Below, one piece after another: positions 1 through 8,154 of a stretch of 64,000 bases of DNA. The stretch's first letter is position 1; each line of letters starts with the position of its first letter. A program made the translations under genes and the position numbers. Source of the stretch: Sporosarcina sp. ANT_H38 (GTDB taxonomy: Bacteria; Bacillota; Bacilli; Bacillales_A; Planococcaceae). The notes below the pieces were generated by a model. It had not been told where the DNA came from and searched no databases. It worked only from the letters and a program-made list of their open reading frames with translations. The stretch spans positions 69,047-133,046 of the forward strand of contig NZ_VOBC01000006.1 of assembly GCF_008369195.1 (NCBI RefSeq), read 5' to 3'.

Positions 1-509
1 AACCATACGATTGTCGGAAAATGACCTAATTTCTCTTCTATCGATCCGTTACGAAACAATTCTTTGTAACGTTTAATTTTGTTTCTATTTTCTTTCATTG
101 TCTGCATGTTATCCACTTCGAGAAAATGTCTCCTATCCCAATTATCTGTGAACATTGAATCCACCACCACACTGACCGAACCATCAGACACTTTAATCTC
201 GTTTTTCCACTTTTTCGGCATGTCGAAGAACAACCACATATCGTTACGCATTACGGTGTGATTTACATGCCCGCCCTTTTTACGTATCTTTTCACAGTCC
301 ACATGCGCCTTTCCGACTTTACTTAAATAGTAGATAGTCTGATACCCTTCACGGATGCTTGTTAAGTAATCGGAGATACCGCTAAGTATTCTATTGGTAT
401 TACGCTTTCCTCCTAGTTGGAAATATCTATTTAGTTGATCCCGAGTCATGAAATCAAACTTCTTCAAAAGTAACAGTATTTGTTCCTCGCGGTCTGCTAA
501 CCTTTTCAA
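1..509 (-). CDS. Replication-relaxation family protein, C-terminus cut by the window edge
   Basis: The visible 169 residues match what I know of the replication-relaxation (Replic_Relax) family of Bacillus plasmids and integrative elements: an N-terminal winged-helix-like part (REEQILLLLKKFDFMTRDQL) followed by the conserved stretch KKGGHVNHTVMRNDMW and FLEVDNMQTMKENR. I chose the TTG at 509 because a strong AGGAGG lies 8 bases upstream and the family normally has the residues before the first ATG (449). The gene overlaps the end of the FtsK-like gene by 56 bases, so the two are translationally coupled. In related elements these two genes are neighbours; the exact role in replication or transfer is not settled. 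The 3' end is outside the window. Confidence 0.8.
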   Translation of the reverse strand, partial: MKRLADREEQILLLLKKFDFMTRDQLNRYFQLGGKRNTNRILSGISDYLTSIREGYQTIYYLSKVGKAHVDCEKIRKKGGHVNHTVMRNDMWLFFDMPKKWKNEIKVSDGSVSVVVDSMFTDNWDRRHFLEVDNMQTMKENRNKIKRYKELFRNGSIEEKLGHFPTIVW

Positions 510-1770
510 AGCTGATTTCCTCCTTTTTCGCAGATTCAACAATTCTTTCTGCTATATAAGGTGCAATTGTGTTGTGGATAACCTCAGACGTCACTAGGGG
601 AGTCTGTAATATTTCCCTTTTGTCAGCAGTCTGATAAATAGCCCTACCTTTGATTTGCGGAAGATTCTCAGCGCCTACTTCATCAAGGACAACCCTTGAA
701 GCGGTAGCAGATTGAACGCGGAACGATAGTTTAGCATCACTATTCTGTTTACATTGGCGAGGTATAACGTCACCAGTAGGGTATTGGGTTGCTAGTATTT
801 GCCTAAACCCTAATCCTGCACCTAGCCTGGCTATCTGACTCATAAGCGTTTGACATTCTTGTTTAAGCTTCCTATCTTCCTTTGTAACAGCTTCAGCAGG
901 ATTCAGTTCGCCCACTTCATCAATGATGATGAAATAGCGTTCTTTGATTCCTGCCTCCTGAACATTCTTCTTTCCCAAAGATCTCATTCTAGTTTGTATC
1001 TGTCTCATTTGCTGGTAAGCCATTTGCAATGTCTCTAATGCTTCATGAGGCTCATACGCGATGGATACAGTCTGTTTGACGTTCTCATAGTCGCACAACT
1101 CAACCCCACCTTTTAAGTCAATCAAGAAGAGTTTGACGTGATCGGGCTTGCTTTGCAACAAGCTAACAATCATCAGGTTAATGAAGTTACTTTTTCCGTA
1201 TCGGGTAGCTCCACCAAGAACCATATGAGGAATCTTTTCAAAGTCATGAAACTTGAATGTATTCTTTTCCCTTGTCATGCCAACGGGGACAGACCATCCT
1301 TTACCGCATTGAAACGGGACGTGCGTGGGCATTGGTTCGTCATAAACCCTTAGAGTCAATAGTCCGTCAAACGACAATTCCAGTTCCTTCTTTTCCGTTA
1401 ACTTGTTAGTCCATAACGTTTTCAAATTATCAATGATATTCGCATCCAGTTGGAGATCCTTCAAGTCACTCAATGTTATATGTTGACGCCTATTGTTTAG
1501 GCCGTCCTCCAAGATGCTTTGTTTGTTCAGATAGTCATCAAAACTTCTTCCTAGAGGAATCCGATATTTATATTCCCAATACCCATCATGCTTCTTTTTG
1601 CGAATAAGGTGAGTGGTCAATGTGTCTTTTCCGTCCTTCACATTCAGCCCGCTAAGAGAAATAATCCGTTGAATCTTCCCGGAATCGTTGGTTGTTAATC
1701 CCTTCTTTTTAACATAAGCCTTCAATGCAATCCCTCCCATAATCGAGGTAGTCACGATTTCGAATATCAT
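454..1770 (-). CDS. FtsK/SpoIIIE-domain ATPase of a mobile element
   Basis: This 438-residue protein has one FtsK/SpoIIIE-type motor domain. Walker A is GATRYGKS (residues 187-194) and Walker B is the hydrophobic run ending in IIIDEVGEL (about 281-289). The first 180 residues hold a short hydrophobic N-terminus and a region like that of the coupling ATPases of ICEBs1-type elements (YdcQ/ConQ). It is too short for chromosomal FtsK or SpoIIIE and lacks their multi-span membrane domain and gamma domain. It therefore probably couples DNA to a transfer machine. No other conjugation genes are visible to the right; they may lie left of the window or be lost. A good AGGAGG ribosome-binding site precedes the ATG. 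Confidence 0.85.
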   Translation of the reverse strand: MIFEIVTTSIMGGIALKAYVKKKGLTTNDSGKIQRIISLSGLNVKDGKDTLTTHLIRKKKHDGYWEYKYRIPLGRSFDDYLNKQSILEDGLNNRRQHITLSDLKDLQLDANIIDNLKTLWTNKLTEKKELELSFDGLLTLRVYDEPMPTHVPFQCGKGWSVPVGMTREKNTFKFHDFEKIPHMVLGGATRYGKSNFINLMIVSLLQSKPDHVKLFLIDLKGGVELCDYENVKQTVSIAYEPHEALETLQMAYQQMRQIQTRMRSLGKKNVQEAGIKERYFIIIDEVGELNPAEAVTKEDRKLKQECQTLMSQIARLGAGLGFRQILATQYPTGDVIPRQCKQNSDAKLSFRVQSATASRVVLDEVGAENLPQIKGRAIYQTADKREILQTPLVTSEVIHNTIAPYIAERIVESAKKEEISFEKVSRPRGTNTVTFEEV

Positions 1771-1794
1771 TCATCTCTCCTCCTAAGTTTCAAC

Positions 1795-2019
1795 GCCACA
1801 GGGTTATCTATCTATAGATAGAGTTGCAACCATCGAGCAATCGCAAACTGGCGCTTAACCCCTGTGGTGACTGAGTGTTTATTGTCCCGATGCACGGAAC
1901 GGGTGGAATTGAATCGAGAACAGCATCGGGAATTGTATTTTCTTGATAAAATAACTCCTCAAGTAGTAATCAGGCAGTCAATCGGGAAGGTGAACAGGAA
2001 CAACATCGAGTAACTAGTT
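1795..2019. other. Inverted-repeat region between the ATPase and the small regulator; candidate origin or transfer site
   Basis: This non-coding stretch holds two inverted repeats. The arms GCCACAGGGTTA (1795-1806) and TAACCCCTGTGG (1856-1867) flank a short palindromic TCTATCTATAGATAGA core. A second perfect pair, TCCCGATGC (1885-1893) and GCATCGGGA (1923-1931), follows. Such structures next to replication and transfer genes often mark nicking sites or single-strand origins, but no relaxase is visible here, so this is only a candidate. Confidence 0.35.
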
Positions 2020-2181
2020 TCATTTCTTATCCTGGCGATGCTTGAAATAAAACCTCAAGGCTTCACGATAAGTACGACTTCGATCACGTTTGGGTATCTT
2101 CTCAATTTCTTCGATTAAATCGGCATCGATTTCGGGATTCAGCTTCGCTTGAATATTTATTGTTGTTTTCTTTGCTTCCAT
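2020..2181 (-). CDS. Small ribbon-helix-helix-type DNA-binding protein (53 aa)
   Basis: A 53-residue basic protein starting MEAKKTTINIQAKLNPEID. A short beta strand (TTINIQAKL) followed by two predicted helices (DADLIEEIEKI and SRTYREALRFYF) is the layout of CopG/Arc-like ribbon-helix-helix regulators. The start has an AAAGGAGG site 10 bases upstream. It is first in line before the FtsK-like and replication-relaxation genes on the same strand, so it probably regulates that module or copy number. Upstream lie the A-rich near-repeats GTAGTAAAAAG and GTAATAAAAAG (read on the gene strand), a plausible operator. The family assignment rests on length and pattern only. Confidence 0.6.
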   Translation of the reverse strand: MEAKKTTINIQAKLNPEIDADLIEEIEKIPKRDRSRTYREALRFYFKHRQDKK

Positions 2182-2652
2182 TTCGTAGCCCTCCTTTATC
2201 TCTTTTTATTACTTTTTACTACTCCTTATCACCATATGTCGGGAAGATATAGAACATGCCTGTCCATTAATAAAAAGTGATAAAAATTATAAACTGTCAG
2301 CGGTCGAAGCTCTCGAAAAGCTTGTATAGGTAGCGAGTGAACATCCTGCACTCGTAGCCGAAATGAGAGGGGAATTCATGGAGTTACCCGCGGCAACAGT
2401 TAATCTCACAGCCAATCAAAACGAGGCTATTCTCTCCGGAAACAGCTCGGAGGTTTATACAACAACCTATCGCAAAATGCAATGACAGAGGAAGGCTGAG
2501 AGGTAACAGCAATCGTCGAACAAGCCGACGCAATGCGAGACGCATAGGTCTTTAATTTACCTGGAAAAACGCCTTCCAAGAAATTTTACCACTTACAAAG
2601 CATTACAATAAAGATCCGCAGGCTTATTTTGATCAAATGGGGGAGTGGAGTC
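2182..2652. other. Decayed DNA without an intact gene
   Basis: On the plus strand, 2340-2483 reads as 47 codons containing EHPALVAEMRGEF and ELPAATVNLTANQNEAIL, preceded by an in-frame stop after AVEALEKLV and without a clear start. This looks like the remnant of a small phage or plasmid gene. Further fragments up to 2600 are broken by several stops. I recognise no function. Confidence 0.3.
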
Positions 2653-2851
2653 ATGGGGAAAAGAGGACGTCAATCGGAGTACGTCGTTTTGATGGCGAAA
2701 GAGCTCCTTGTCGAAATGAAGCGATGCACGCAATGCAATGGGTAAGGAGCTCTACTGCTACTATCGCGACAAGTGAACTGCAAACGGTTTATTGGGGGTG
2801 TGTAAATCGTGTCGACGTGCTTATGTTATCGAATATCGACACAAGAAGTGA
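2653..2851 (+). pseudogene. Broken small CxxC...CxxC zinc-ribbon protein gene
   Basis: From the ATG at 2653 (ribosome-binding sequence GGGAGTGGAG) the frame reads MGKRGRQSEYVVLMAKELL and then KRCTQCN before a stop at 2743. Shifting one base forward restores ELYCYYRDK, a TGA at 2774, then TANGLLGVCKSCRRAYVIE up to the stop at 2849. The two CxxC pairs and the wording resemble small zinc-ribbon proteins found beside HNH nucleases and terminases in phages. One frameshift and one nonsense codon make it a pseudogene. A terminator follows directly. Confidence 0.45.
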
Positions 2852-2889
2852 AAAAGGAGACGGGGGGCGAATTAGTTCGTCTCCTTTTT
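2851..2889 (+). terminator. Rho-independent terminator
   Basis: A perfect stem AAAAAGGAGACG / CGTCTCCTTTTT with a GC-rich loop ends in a T run, just after the broken zinc-ribbon gene. Confidence 0.75.
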
Positions 2890-3318
2890 GTGTCTATCCA
2901 TGAATTACCGTACTATTTGTTTCTGAAAATGAAAACAACCCGAATTAGAGTCAGTAGGAATTGAAATTACGTTTAGCGATTTAAAGAAAACCTACGGCAT
3001 CGAGTAATAACTTGAAAAACTCTCCGATTTTCTAGGGTGTTTTTTTATGTAGCTAACTACGATAAATATATATCTTACCGGCGAAGGATCTCAACATGGA
3101 TGCTTTGAAAAGTCTGGCTAATACAAAGTGGAATATATAGCTTTCATCATATAGACGAAGGCTGCATTAAAAAGCAGCATATATATAATTGTTTAAATAT
3201 ACGCCTTTATCGCTAAAAAATAATAGCTGCTTAAAATATTTGACTTATCACCAAAAACAGAATACAATAAAAAAAGAAGCTGCTAGTTAAAGCAGCTAAA
3301 TTTAACGGGGGTTATAAA
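2890..3318. other. Intergenic region upstream of the DUF262 gene, with two hairpins
   Basis: At 2933-3008 a short plus-strand reading frame (SVGIEITFSDLKKTYGIE then stop) looks like the tail of a lost gene. Two hairpins follow: GCTGC/GCAGC at 3161-3178 and a perfect AGCTGCT/AGCAGCT at 3278-3297. The second lies only 21 bases before the next start codon, and the same AGCTGCT word recurs at about 3225. These may form an operator or an attenuating leader. Confidence 0.35.
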
Positions 3319-4494
3319 ATGGCTATAAAAATTAAGCAATCACTACTGGTAAACGCATTTAACGATCCTACTAAAGAAACTGTCAATAAATCCGTTAGTC
3401 AAATTTGTAACGAAGTGGGTATGGGGCAAATTATTATGCCTATATTTCAACGTGATTTAGCATGGACTACAAGCAAAAAAGTAGATTTGTATAACTTCCA
3501 ATTAAACGGATCTGCACCAGTAGCACCAATTTCCATGAACAAAATTGGTGCTAAAAGTGTTGATATGCCTCATGTTACTTTGTTAAATAGATTGGAAGTA
3601 GATAATAAGAATAATATACAAGGAAATCTAAGTGTAGTAGACGGGCAACAAAGGATTAGCACTAACTACCAAGCTTTTATAAATGATGAGTCCATTAGAA
3701 GCATTGTCTTGGATATATCAAGAGGAGTTTTCCTAGATATAAAAGACAAAGATATTAAAAAAAATCAAATTCCTGTTGGCGTACTATATAACCAAGATCC
3801 TATCGTCTATACAGAATACATTAGGACTCATCCTCTTTTGATGGAGTTTGATGTATCTTCACTATTAGGTCAAATACGTACAAAATTCAACAACTATTTT
3901 TACACTGTGAATTTTGCACATGATCTGCCTGGTGAAGAACAAATTAAGTGGTTTGATGTTTTGAATTTAGCCGGGAGTCGGGTGCCGGATATTCAAATGA
4001 AGCTTACACGCTTACAAATAAATGGATTAGATTTTTACAAAGATTACTCAAAAGTTTTCCGAGAAAAGCTAGAAATTAATGGACTGGATTTGTTTGTTCA
4101 AAAAAATACAGAAGTATCAATTCCTTTAGCTACACTAAATCCGGCATTTGAAATAACTCTTGGTAAATCGCATACATCTAATTACAGTCCTATGGCATCT
4201 GATAAAAAAGAGTCTATTATTATTGAAATGACTTCTGATAAATTGAGTGACTGTTTTGAAATGACTCTTGCAGGTTTAGATCGCGCATTGGAATTCATCA
4301 ATGAAAACAGTTTGTTGGATCCAGAAAGAATTGATTATATCACGTATCTTACTGGCTACTTTGTTTACAAAAATGGTGAACCTCTTGCAAATTCTAGTAA
4401 CCAAAACCTTATTGATTGGTATACTAGTGCGGATTTCGGAAGCAAAACTAATTCGGAAAGACGTGAAATGTTTAATGAAATATTATCTTTATAA
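3319..4494 (+). CDS. Standalone DUF262 (GmrSD N-terminal-like) protein
   Basis: A 391-residue protein with the hallmarks of DUF262, the ParB-like nucleotide-binding half of GmrSD-type modification-dependent restriction enzymes: IFQRDLAWT (about residues 43-51), the signature VVDGQQRIST (about 107-116) and an FDVLNLAGSRVPDIQ segment matching the later family motif. The usual C-terminal DUF1524 HNH nuclease is absent, and no separate nuclease gene sits beside it. It lies next to a complete type I restriction system in a mobile region, so a defence role is plausible but inferred. Its start has a GGGGG ribosome-binding site, and a terminator follows. The gene is more AT-rich than the chromosomal genes to the right. 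Confidence 0.7.
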   Translation: MAIKIKQSLLVNAFNDPTKETVNKSVSQICNEVGMGQIIMPIFQRDLAWTTSKKVDLYNFQLNGSAPVAPISMNKIGAKSVDMPHVTLLNRLEVDNKNNIQGNLSVVDGQQRISTNYQAFINDESIRSIVLDISRGVFLDIKDKDIKKNQIPVGVLYNQDPIVYTEYIRTHPLLMEFDVSSLLGQIRTKFNNYFYTVNFAHDLPGEEQIKWFDVLNLAGSRVPDIQMKLTRLQINGLDFYKDYSKVFREKLEINGLDLFVQKNTEVSIPLATLNPAFEITLGKSHTSNYSPMASDKKESIIIEMTSDKLSDCFEMTLAGLDRALEFINENSLLDPERIDYITYLTGYFVYKNGEPLANSSNQNLIDWYTSADFGSKTNSERREMFNEILSL

Positions 4495-4583
4495 TCTCCG
4501 TTTAACGGTGTTATAAGCTCGTGATGATAAGTACGCCCATCCAAAGCAGGGGCATCTGATAATATGGCAGTAAATCGAGAGTC

Positions 4584-4617
4584 GAGGGAGTAAAATCCTT
4601 TCGGCCCTCTTTTTTTT
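4584..4617 (+). terminator. Probable terminator of the DUF262 gene
   Basis: A GAGGG/CCCTC stem is followed by eight T residues, about 90 bases after the stop codon. Confidence 0.5.
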
Positions 4618-5124
4618 GCGTTATACGAGGTTCATTGCGTTTTGCTGCTCAATATCGTGCCGAGAAAGGCCCTACAAGCGATTTATCTTTCGTTCATCGA
4701 CCAACTATGCGTTATAAAGCGATCTACGGCGTATAAATAAGAAACATAATCGACCCATTAATCACATTGTGGACGACACCCTACAAGACTTTTAAACGAA
4801 TACTCAACAGTTGGTGATTAATTTTTTTTACAAAGCGTCCTGTGAAAGTGTGTACTGAATCATGCGCATATTAAAGGAATAATGGAAAACCGGTCGATTA
4901 TTTATCAATCACACATAAAGGTCAATTTTTCCGTGTGGTGCAAGTAAATCAAAAATCCCTAGAAGTACAAGGCTTTAATTTTTGGAAACCTAATATAAAC
5001 TACTGGGGTTGTAATATGTATCTTTGTAATTTTGTAATTGACCTACGATAAAGCTAATATTAACAATGGTTTAAGTAATTTTAAAACCAATTACAAAAAA
5101 GATGTTACTAGAAAAAAATGACAA
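4618..5124. other. AT-rich intergenic DNA without a recognisable gene
   Basis: No frame of useful length is open in either direction. The only structure I see is TTGTAATTTTGTAATT at 5024-5039, which returns in inverted orientation at 5203-5218. Confidence 0.4.
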
Positions 5125-5218
5125 ATGAAATGCAGGGGATTACAAGTTGTCATTTCTCTTGTAATCGTCTTTATTGTTGGTATGACAGTGTTTGCAGTTT
5201 GGAATTACAAAATTACAA
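5024..5218. repeat. 16-bp perfect inverted repeat, TTACAA-rich
   Basis: TTGTAATTTTGTAATT at 5024-5039 and its exact reverse complement at 5203-5218 flank the small membrane-peptide frame described next. More TTACAA/TTGTAA words lie between them. It could be a regulatory site or the ends of a tiny inserted segment. Confidence 0.35.
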
Positions 5219-5238
5219 GTTTTTCGGAGTATATATAG
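5125..5238 (+). CDS. Possible small single-span membrane peptide (37 aa)
   Basis: The frame begins MKCRGLQVVISLVIVFIV, continues through a hydrophobic helix to about residue 26, and ends with a polar tail. That is the form of small membrane peptides such as type I toxins or regulatory peptides. The ribosome-binding site is weak and there is no homology I can name, so coding status is doubtful. Confidence 0.2.
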   Translation: MKCRGLQVVISLVIVFIVGMTVFAVWNYKITSFSEYI

Positions 5239-5455
5239 CTTTCACAAATACTTTTACTATAGGTCACTATATTGTGACGGGGTGATATCATTGGTATGAT
5301 AGTAATAGATCTATACTCATTGAGTGGAGTGTCTATACTAATCATGTATAAGAATTTCTTAGGGACATAGATAGTGAAATGTCGTTGTGAAAAGTTGGGT
5401 AGATGTATAAAGACAAGTGTAATAAAATTTAGTTTTATATAAGGAGAATATTATT

Positions 5456-7018
5456 ATGGTTACAAAAAAAGTAAAAGAAGAAAAGTCAATAGAAGTTCAA
5501 TTATGGGATACAGCGGTGAGGTTGCGTGGAACAGTTGATCCTGCATATTATAAAAACGTAGTTTTAGGTTTGATTTTTCTAAAGTTTATTAGTGATAATT
5601 ACGTAGAACAGCGAAAAAAGCTAATTGAAATGGGACAAGAGGCGTTCATTGATATGCCAGCGTTTTATGCACAAGATAATACATTCTATCTACCGGAAGA
5701 ATCACGTTGGAGTTATATCATTGATAATGCAAAGCAAAATGATATAGCCATAAAAATTGATAAAGCGCTAAGTGATATTGAAAGCAATAATAAATCCTTA
5801 ATAGGTGCATTACCGGATAATAACTTTTACTCTAACTTAGGAATAGAAAGGTCTAAATTAGCTTCTTTACTCGATGCAATTAATAAAATAGATACCCAAA
5901 AAAATCCGGAAGTCGATCTGATTGGACGTGTTTATGAATATTTTTTGCAGAAGTTTGCGATTGATGGGGGTAAAAAGGGAGAGTTTTATACACCAAAAAG
6001 TATTGTGAATTTAATGGCAACAATGATTGAACCATATTCGGGAATAGTTTATGACCCTTGTTGTGGCTCTGGGGGGATGTTTGTTCAATCAATGAAGTTT
6101 ATTGAAAGCCATCATGGAGATAAACAGAATGTGTCTATTTACGGCCAAGAGCAAAATAGAGAGACTTTTAAATTGGCAAAAATGAATCTTGCATTACGTG
6201 GTATTGGTGGAAATCTTGGCGAGGAGGCTGCGGATACCTTTGCAAAAGATCTTCATAAAGACTTAAAAGCAGATTATATTATGGCGAATCCACCATTTAA
6301 CCTGAAATTGTGGCGTGAGGATAAAGAATTATTAAAAGATGAACGATGGCAAGGATATGATGTACCGCCTGTTAGTAATGGTAACTATGCATGGATACTA
6401 AATATTGTTTCTAAGTTATCATGTAATGGTATTGCAGCATTCTTGCTCGCCAATGGTGCGCTCAATGCAGGTGGGGAAGAATATAAAATCCGGAAAAGGT
6501 TGGTTGAAAATGGTTTAATTGAGGCGATTATCGTCTTACCTCGGAATATGTTTTACAGTACAGATATTAGTGTCACCCTTTGGATTATTAATAAGAATAA
6601 AGCTGCTAAGATATCCTCAAGAAATCATGTGGAAGTGCAAAATCAAGACCCTCAGGATGAGGTTCTGTTCATGGATTTGAGAACTTTGGGTGTTGAATAT
6701 GAGAAAAAATATATCGAACTAACTGATGAAGAAATTGAGAAAGCCACAGAAATTTATCATAACTGGAAAAAAGGAATTAACTATGAAGATATTCCTGAAT
6801 TGTGTTATTCAGCGAATACAGATGAAATTAGAACACATGATTTTGCTCTAGCTCCAAGTAAGTATATCGAATTCATTGACCGTGATTCAGGATTGAATTA
6901 TCACAATGAAATGGGAAGAATACAGAAAGAATTCACTGATTTGATGCGTGCGGAAAAGAAATCTCAGCAAGCGATTGTGGACGCATTTAAGGGGTTAGGT
7001 TATGAAGTTAAACTATAA
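5456..7018 (+). CDS. hsdM: Type I restriction-modification system, methyltransferase subunit
   Basis: A 520-residue N6-adenine DNA methyltransferase. An N-terminal HsdM helical domain (about residues 10-145) is followed by the catalytic domain: GEFYTP (175-180), the AdoMet-binding motif DPCCGSGGM (200-208) and the catalytic motif NPPFN (278-282). The length is typical. With HsdS it forms the modification enzyme that protects host DNA; with HsdR it forms the restriction complex. A ribosome-binding site AAGGAG precedes the ATG. The last 17 bases overlap hsdS, showing coupled translation. All key motifs are present, so it should be active. Confidence 0.95.
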   Translation: MVTKKVKEEKSIEVQLWDTAVRLRGTVDPAYYKNVVLGLIFLKFISDNYVEQRKKLIEMGQEAFIDMPAFYAQDNTFYLPEESRWSYIIDNAKQNDIAIKIDKALSDIESNNKSLIGALPDNNFYSNLGIERSKLASLLDAINKIDTQKNPEVDLIGRVYEYFLQKFAIDGGKKGEFYTPKSIVNLMATMIEPYSGIVYDPCCGSGGMFVQSMKFIESHHGDKQNVSIYGQEQNRETFKLAKMNLALRGIGGNLGEEAADTFAKDLHKDLKADYIMANPPFNLKLWREDKELLKDERWQGYDVPPVSNGNYAWILNIVSKLSCNGIAAFLLANGALNAGGEEYKIRKRLVENGLIEAIIVLPRNMFYSTDISVTLWIINKNKAAKISSRNHVEVQNQDPQDEVLFMDLRTLGVEYEKKYIELTDEEIEKATEIYHNWKKGINYEDIPELCYSANTDEIRTHDFALAPSKYIEFIDRDSGLNYHNEMGRIQKEFTDLMRAEKKSQQAIVDAFKGLGYEVKL

Positions 7019-8147
7019 GAAAATTGGAGATTATATTGAATTAGTAGATAAAAGAAATGTTGGAAATGAGTATACGGTAAAAGATTTAAAAGGGATAAGA
7101 ATTGATAAGACATTTATCCCTTCCGTAGCTAATGTTTCGGAAACGGATCTGTCAAAGTACAAAATAGTTGAGAAGAATGTTTTTGCTTTTACTCCAATGC
7201 AGGTAGGACGCGATAAGACTATTCGTGTAGTGTTGTACAAAGAAGAGAAACCAGCAATAATTTCACCAGCATACTTAACCTTTGTGGTGAAAAGGCCTGT
7301 TGAGCTGTTACCGGAATACTTAATGATGAATTTTCTACGTACAGAATCCGATCGATATGGCTGGTTTATCAGTGATGGTAGTGTTCGCGCTAGTTTAGAG
7401 TGGGATAGGTTCTGTGATATTGAGATTCCACTCCCATCGATTGAAAAACAAAGCAGCATTGTAGACTTATATAATTCTGTGAAAAGTAATTTAGAATATT
7501 TGAGGTCTAGCTGCAGAGATTTACAAAAAATAACTGAATCTTACATTGATGGGGTAAAAAAAACAGTAAATCATGTAAATATAGGCTCATTCATCGAAGT
7601 AATTGATAATAGGAATGCTGAAAATAAATATACTGTTCATGATTTAAGGGGGATTAATATAAAGAAAACATTTATCCCTTCTGTAGCTAATGTATCTGGT
7701 ACCGATTTATCTAAGTACAAAATAGTAGAGAAAAATGTTTTTGCATTTTCTCCAATGCAAGTAGGACGAGATAAAACTATACGAGTAGTCTTGTACGAGG
7801 ATGATGTGCCGGCCATTATATCACCAGCTTATATCACCTTTGTGATTAAAAATTCCGATAGAATATTACCGGAGTATCTAATGCTGAACTTTATGCGACC
7901 AGAATCCGATCGATATGGCTGGTTTATCAGTGATGGCAGTGTTCGCGCTAGTTTAGAAATCAATAGGTTCCGTGATATTGAGATTCCACTTCCATCTATT
8001 GATGAACAGCGTGCAATTGTTGAGATACATCATGTTTTGCGCAATAGAAAGGAAATAGCCGACAAATTAGAAAAACAAATTAAAGATTTAACACCAATAT
8101 TAATACGAGGAATAGTAGAACAAATGGATACAGGTAAAGAAAGGTAG
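7002..8147 (+). CDS. hsdS: Type I restriction-modification specificity subunit with twin target-recognition domains
   Basis: HsdS reads the DNA target through two target-recognition domains (TRDs), normally different, separated by conserved helices. Here TRD1 (about residues 6-150) and TRD2 (about 192-337) are near copies, roughly three quarters identical by eye. Both contain FIPSVANVS, TDLSKYKIVEKNVFAF, PMQVGRDKTIRVVLY and ESDRYGWFISDGSVRASLE. At DNA level a stretch of about 60 bases (7345-7404 against 7899-7958) is almost unchanged. Helical spacers at 151-190 and 338-375 follow each copy. The expected target is therefore a bipartite palindrome rather than the usual asymmetric site. The gene overlaps hsdM by 17 bases and precedes hsdR by 7. 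Confidence 0.93.
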   Translation: MKLNYKKIGDYIELVDKRNVGNEYTVKDLKGIRIDKTFIPSVANVSETDLSKYKIVEKNVFAFTPMQVGRDKTIRVVLYKEEKPAIISPAYLTFVVKRPVELLPEYLMMNFLRTESDRYGWFISDGSVRASLEWDRFCDIEIPLPSIEKQSSIVDLYNSVKSNLEYLRSSCRDLQKITESYIDGVKKTVNHVNIGSFIEVIDNRNAENKYTVHDLRGINIKKTFIPSVANVSGTDLSKYKIVEKNVFAFSPMQVGRDKTIRVVLYEDDVPAIISPAYITFVIKNSDRILPEYLMLNFMRPESDRYGWFISDGSVRASLEINRFRDIEIPLPSIDEQRAIVEIHHVLRNRKEIADKLEKQIKDLTPILIRGIVEQMDTGKER

Positions 8148-8154
8148 GGTTGAA

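Noticed and set aside
7002..8147. Assembly duplication inside hsdS
   Set aside because: The two halves differ at about a quarter of residues, spread over the length, so they are real diverged copies.
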